Assembly (NCBI RefSeq): GCF_963855985.1
Contig: NC_087092.1
Location: 7,254,001 to 7,318,000 of the forward strand
Source of the DNA: Ostrinia nubilalis
Taxonomy: Eukaryota > Arthropoda > Insecta > Lepidoptera > Crambidae
DNA length: 64,000 nt
Reading direction: 5' to 3'
The notes below the pieces were generated by a model. That model ran no database searches, was not told the origin of the DNA, and was given only the letters and a program-made list of their open reading frames with translations. Shown piece by piece: positions 58,275-64,000 of this stretch. Each line of letters starts with the position of its first letter. Position 1 is the stretch's first letter. Made by a program: the position numbers and the translations under genes.

Positions 58275-61200
58275 AAGCAAGCTTATGTCATGTTTTCAGG
58301 GTTTATATTTTCAGACTATCCTAAAACCTTGCACCACCTAAATTAATGAATATTTTACATTTTAATCTCATCTAGGTTAGGAAACATACCTACTCGTATG
58401 TTTCGTGAATCAGTCTATTTATAAATGTTTTACAAATGTACTTGAACCGTGATACCTTCTTTTATCAAAGACAATTATTGTCATACGAGTGCACATTTTC
58501 GGATTTTAATTACTCTTAAAAGTAGGACCATGATAAAGACTATGTAAGTATGTAGTTACCATTCAGTCATGAGCTCAGCCCGTGATCGAATCAGTAATAT
58601 GTAATAAATTTCAACATTTTTAACCTTGTAATTGTGAAGGTACTTACCTACCTACATTTTTATGCCGCTGCATTGTAGAGAGAGGAATTCTGCCATATTT
58701 TCCGGATTTAATATCTTGGTTATTTTTAATATAGTATAGAAAAAATATTTTCTGTAGGTACATCTAAAAATTGGTGAAAAAAGTAAGTCAAAACTTTACT
58801 ATAGTATTTTGTACTAATTAGTTTGATAAAGTTTAGTTTTCTTGAGTAGAGATGTAAGGCCTGTATCTGTTTTACGTATGTATATTATAGTTACAAATAT
58901 AAATATTATTAGTAGGTAAGAAAAATAATACTATAAACTGAGGATTGCCCACTCCTAATATAAGCTGCAACGACGACAACGTTGGAATATTATTAACGTA
59001 TTTTAAATAAAGTTGATCCATTTATCAATCTAAAAATATATGACATCACCTCGGGTTTATAATGCAGGCATTCCAATGTCCGGCTCATTAGAATATCAAT
59101 TAATACCTATACAAGTATCTCATTAAACTTCCTCACGCGCTCTTTGCATGTTTTTCTCGATAAAAATAAACAAATAAATCATGTCTTACCGAGTATGTAT
59201 AATGTAATAGAAATAGGTAGGTTTGTCATTACACATTGTTCTGTTATGGCGGCGCCTGATTGGCGAAAGCTTTTACTTTTAGCACAACAGGTTTGGCGGT
59301 GATCAGTCAGGTCAAGGCCGAAGCCCCACAAAAAGCGGTTTGGCGCTCCGAGCGATTTAACATCGGAGATGCCAATAAATTGTCCGCACATATTAAACTT
59401 GCGAATTTTAAAGCAGATTCTATTACATTTGTTTTATGGGATTGTTAACGCCTCCTACGCTGGATGCGCAGGTGACCGATGTTTATTAGTTTCGTCTAGA
59501 CGATCCGTGTAGTCCAGATAGAGTTATCTCATCTATTCGCACACGTGAATTCAGCCGTGTTTGATTTGCATATTGCTGACGTAGATATAGTTTGTTGGTT
59601 CACATCTGTAGTAAGATGTGATAAAATTTGCATGGAGCCGGTAAGTTATTTTTCATTGGCAAAAGCGAGTGCCGCGCTCCCACCCTTGACCCGTGGTTGC
59701 GCAATGCGCAAGCGCTCCCGAACGAAGGTGCTGCTCGCCAAGGTTGTCGCCGAATCGGCCATTTTTATCCTCGCTTGATGCAAACAACCAATCCCATCTT
59801 TATTCACTAAGCAGTGTTAATTCTGCGAACGTTCAAGAAACCTGAAAAGGCAGCTTATTAACAGACTTGACGCTCATTTCAATCGAGTCAAAGATGACAT
59901 TCAATTACGAAAGTAGGTATCAAACAATGGGCTTTTCGCAACCAAATAAATAGGCAGTTAAATTTCAGTGATATCGACCTTGGTTTTGAACGTGACGTGT
60001 AAAAAATTGAACGATTGCTTGGCGGCTCATTTCTTAGAGTGACAATAAACCATTTATGCATAAATGATGCTGTGCCTCTTTCAATTATATGTAGAGTTCA
60101 GTTTGAATTGAACTCTTAAGAGTCATTTTGAGTTAGCATCGAGTTGGGGGTTAAATGATGAAGAAATCACTGTTCTTAGATTAATTTAAAGTATTTACAG
60201 CTAAACCAACGCGGTCACCTAGACGAAAGAACATTTGGTTTTTATCGTTTTAGAGCCGCCTCTGAAATAGCACGTGGAATTTCCACGTGCCTTGCTAGAT
60301 GCCCGCGGCGACATTCATAAAATTTGACATTGGAGCTTAAGCTCACTCACTCATTTAGAAGAAACATACTCGTATTTCTTAGCAATACAATGCAATACCT
60401 CCGGAAATTTCCGCGTCAGAATAATAATATCGTAATATAATAGTACAATGTGATTCTAGGTACGAGTAAACAATTAATAGTAAATAAACACAGTAGGTAG
60501 GTGAGCACCTTACGTATTTACTACAAACACGGTACTTATCTAAGAGTAGGTAGCTTGTTCATACAAGGCCTTGGATGTTGTCAAAACATAACGTTATATA
60601 ATTAGACTTCTGTTCCGCATTGTAGTTTTGTTTACGATATCGCGCCGGGTTCAACCACCGGCCGTGATCGCTTGTTTAGAAAAAACATATAGTACTTAGA
60701 TAGAATTACTGCGCGTTCACAGTATCGTTTTATTGCTCGCGTAATGAATCGTTTAGCTCCAATTTCTGCTTATGTCACCCATTAAGGTTTTGTGTGTGTA
60801 GTAAGGTTGTTTCAGACATTGCGGCGATATGAATGAAAAGGACTCTACCTGCCTGGTCAGGCGTTTAATTAATCCTATCAGGATTGAGGCTTTCAGCAAT
60901 CATTTTGCTAGTAATCTCATTAACTCAATGGGTATTAGTTAGATCAACGTGTCTAAAGGCAATTAGAAGCATTTCTATTTCCAAATGCAAGTGATGGTAG
61001 GTACATAGTATGTTGCATAACTTCCTATCAAGCATGGGGAAGAGATAAAGATGTATGTTTCGTTGTAAACATAATAAAAGGGTAGAACTATGTAGTACAG
61101 GTAGATACTATGCATTTCCTATAGAAAGCACGTTTCCAAAGAGTAACCCTGAACTATAAAAGCTACGACATCTGATACTGTAGTACACGTGCACATTTGG

Positions 61201-62119
61201 ATTAGTAAATCTTGTTTGAGTAGTACAGTCTAACAATCTGTAGATCTTCGATTCAAAACCTAAGCTCGTTTACCATAACGTCGACTTTCAACATTCTCAT
61301 TGCCCGTGCGAATGTACGTAACCGTGTTCCTAGTATTGGTCACTAGGTAATAACCAGACCGATGCGAGAACATTACCCTTGACTTCTGATAAACAAGTGA
61401 CTCAGACGTTTGCTTGCCCGCGTCAAAGCCAGACTTTCTCAGGCTATACCTACCTATAAACTTGGCAAACGTTACGAGTATTATCGTTAAGTTACGCGAA
61501 TAGATACTTACGTATAAACCCTATGTAAATTGTGATTCCCGGTTTTGATAAAGTAAAATGAATTTTTCGATGTAAATGAATGAAACTTACCTATTGTTCG
61601 GTTATTAAGTTAAATAGATAAGAGTATTGCTGAAATAATTATCAGTTGGCATTTACGTTACTTGGCATGATAATATTATTGTTTAATACTGATATTACCC
61701 AATAAACTGCAATCAAGTCCCTTCTTTCACGTCTTCAAGTAAAGCAGTTCTAGTGTGGTTCCCGAAAGCTTTTGGAGAAGGTTACAGTTGAGTTACTTTA
61801 AAAGTTTAAAACATCACTGGCGAACTCAGTGCAGTTGCCTTGTCTTCACTTATTTGAATAACTAGGCATGATTTTGAATCGTCTTCCAAAATAATACCTA
61901 CAAATGATATTAATAAAATAAGATTGTCTCCTTTAGTATCAATGAATACAAAATTTATTTCGATCGCCTACCGAATCCGAGAACTGTCGTATATTTTTAC
62001 CGTGAAGCTGATTATGGTAATGCCGCGACAGGATTGACGCACGTTTTAGTTCAAGCTGTTTAAATTATTTGTTCATAAACAACTGGCGTTCGGCCCTGAC
62101 CCCTGCGACCTCTTTCATC
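58275..62119. other. No gene recognised
   Basis: Includes a GC-richer patch at 59229-59800 with overlapping frames on both strands that do not resemble known proteins. The rest is AT-rich. A possible regulatory or repeat origin cannot be distinguished. Confidence 0.4.
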
Positions 62120-62225
62120 ATTATTTCAGCCACAGGACGTCCACTGCTGAACATAGGCCTCCCCCAAAGACTTCCACATCGCACGGTTGGTAGCGGCCTG
62201 CATCCACCTCCTCCTCGACTTTGCG
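62120..62225 (-). mobile_element. 5'-truncated RTE-type LINE tail
   Basis: On the minus strand the frame reads RRWMQAATNRAMWKSLGEAY and then VQQWTSCG, with the stop at 62126-62128 followed by AATAATGATGAAAG. This is the subfamily seen at 58133. A shared TGCGAC on both flanks may be a short target duplication. Confidence 0.78.
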
Positions 62226-63817
62226 ACTCCGTTAACGATCATTAAACAATTGCTAGCTACCGGGATCAGAAATAGACCTGAAGATGTCCGGAGCATCTTC
62301 CAATTACTTCGTTAAAAACGACCTTATGGACAAGGAACTAAGAACGTGTTCAGTTGTCTCCCGGATAGATGGTGGACTTCCTGGTTGTCCAGTACAGCGG
62401 TGTTACGCAGCTGTAGATTGTGATACAACATTGTTGCACTTCCCTTTATCTAGTGCACACCTATCTAAAGCGTTAGTTACACTATTGTGGAGTTAGACAA
62501 ATTATTTCATCAACACATTGAATTTTGTTTTTTAAGTCTGGTTGGAAGAAGATTTCGATTCTAAATATAGGAAAGAAATAATAAACGTAACTATGGTAAC
62601 TTTTAAAGCTGTGAAGATTCGAGATAATCATTTGAGATTGCATTAGGTACATCCATTGGGATGTTATGGCCTGAATATGTACAGAGGTAGGTATTAACAT
62701 GGGAATATTAAACAAACTGATTGAACGATATTCTGTGACCTGTGTGTCAATTGCAATAGAAGTCAGTAAATAAACCTATGCGGTTCATCGACCTCTGTGT
62801 TGTTATAATCATAAACAATAAACACTAGTGCAGTTAATCTAATTCTTATGTATAGCTCGATAAGATATACTTTGACATAATATCTTGGTCTATGTGAATC
62901 ATAGTGCATCAAAACGCTTTCCTCGCATATTGACTTGATAATTGATTCACATCCTGTGGTCATTGTCATGATCACACAAAACAAACCATCTGATGACGTG
63001 GGGAAATATGAATCGATAATGGAAAGTCCCACCAGGTTTATGCAGCTCGATTATAATTACATATTAATTTATTGTTATCAGTCCATAGTTATTCCACTTC
63101 AATTTAGCAAAGTATACCTCAGAAATTAATGCACGGACGAAGGATATCAAGGTAAGTACTGTGGCACCAATGTAGTTGTAATAAGTTCGTTTTTGCTTTA
63201 AAATGTAGAGTCTGAAGCACTTTTAATTTGTCTGCACAACATTAGGTACTCTTAACAGCTGTAATATTGATTTTTAATCCACAAAGAAAAATACAAAAGC
63301 CCATATTACACGCTCCAAATAAGGGACAAATCGAATTTTCAGTCTTGAATAGACTAGCCAAAGCTAAGTAGTAAATTTTAATTAATCACCATTAATAGGA
63401 GAGTTAGTGTAATTTCTTGCAGCAATTTTCATATTTTCAGTTTCCCTACTCTAGTTCAGTTAATATTTCGTAGTAATAGCTGAGAGTGAAACGATTGTAA
63501 ATATTTACACTAACCTATGAAGATTATTTATGTAAAAATATTTCATGTTTATCAAAAAATATCTTAACTGACCGAATCTTTAACTTTTGGCTGTTGCAAT
63601 CAAATATAAATAATAAATAATCTGCAAGTTTATCTTGATGTTTAATTATTTGATTTACTGGTAAAACGCATGTACGGTCTTTATCAGTTGCCGAATTTGT
63701 ATGTCACCCTGAAGTTATTTTGAATAGGTAATTGGACTATCGGTATCGACTTTTTAAAAGGTTACCGTAAAATATAATAATGGTTTCATCATCTCAGTTT
63801 ATTTAATCTTCTGGATA
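62226..63817. other. No gene recognised
   Basis: A 70-codon plus-strand frame at 62284-62496 and overlapping frames at 62763-63129 have no recognised domain or splice context. The stretch is otherwise AT-rich. Confidence 0.4.
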
Positions 63818-64000
63818 AAAAATCGGCCAAGTTCGAGTTGAACTCGTACTAAGGGATTTATTATTATTATTTATTTATTCCGTATTGTTATAGCGGCACT
63901 AAACATTCTGTGAAAAAAGTTATAGTGGACCTATTACAATTCATGAGATACAGTCGACTCGACAGAAAGACTGACGGCGACTTAGAATATACACTGGCCT
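63818..64000 (+). mobile_element. Partial element of the TCGGCCAAGT/GGTTCCGTA group, cut by the window edge
   Basis: It begins AAAAAATCGGCCAAGTTCGA and continues through a (TTA)n run (63858-63880), TGTTATAGCGGCACTAAAC and CATGAGATACAG toward ACTGACGGCGACTTAG. This order matches a common lepidopteran repeat whose opening also occurs, complemented, at 44728-44755. Its right end lies outside the window. Confidence 0.65.

Noticed and set aside
59179..59810. Cluster of 60-77 codon frames on both strands
   Set aside because: The local GC rise explains the frame length. No conserved motif seen.
1..64000. Search for bacterial-type defence systems, CRISPR arrays and complete viruses
   Set aside because: No direct-repeat/spacer array, operon-like gene packing, viral capsid or polymerase gene was seen. 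The DNA is eukaryotic nuclear.

Overview
The window is AT-rich nuclear DNA from an insect, almost certainly a moth or butterfly. Three things point there: an intron-rich gene for the Hedgehog-pathway kinase Fused, a probable 5' end of a muscle troponin C gene, and a dense load of short elements typical of Lepidoptera. The elements include non-autonomous elements ending in a TTTGCCCGCGGCTTCACC-type motif, RTE-type LINE tails, TA-flanked foldback MITEs, and elements ending in GGTTCCGTAG. I see no bacterial operons, CRISPR arrays or complete viral genomes. I could not decide on a species.

Layout. 0-9.3 kb: a 264-bp foldback MITE, then a minus-strand gene entered at its 5' end. This has a TATA-like promoter near 7.17 kb, a candidate first coding exon at 7029-7052, and a 31-nt microexon at 4876-4906 that reads as the troponin C N-terminus. 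The rest of that gene must lie off the left edge. An isolated plus-strand exon-like ORF with a membrane segment sits at 9100-9250. 9.3-17.4 kb: repeats, including a Helitron-like element carrying foreign sequence, and two MITEs 3 bp apart just upstream of the next gene. 17.6-24.1 kb: the only complete gene, fused, in 11 exons encoding about 850 residues, with a mobile element or repeat in each of introns 7 to 10. 24.3-43.7 kb: mostly unannotatable intergenic or intronic DNA with scattered MITEs, a 569-bp palindrome and retroelement tails. 43.9-52.1 kb: a transposon graveyard with two sets of nested elements (43895-46795 and 48211-50260), a decayed mariner-type transposase, a LINE reverse transcriptase C-terminus and a decayed ORF that looks mobile-element derived. 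52.1-64 kb: sparse, with two MITEs, three RTE tails and one element cut by the right edge.

How the parts relate. fused is the only gene whose product can be assigned end to end. It acts with Costal-2, Suppressor of fused and Smoothened to relay Hedgehog signalling. The mobile elements here look non-autonomous or broken, so they probably matter as intron and promoter sequence rather than as active machinery. The points most worth a second look are the duplicated exon end plus splice donor in the last intron of fused, the troponin C microexon, and the two nested stacks. No undescribed enzymatic or defence system was found.
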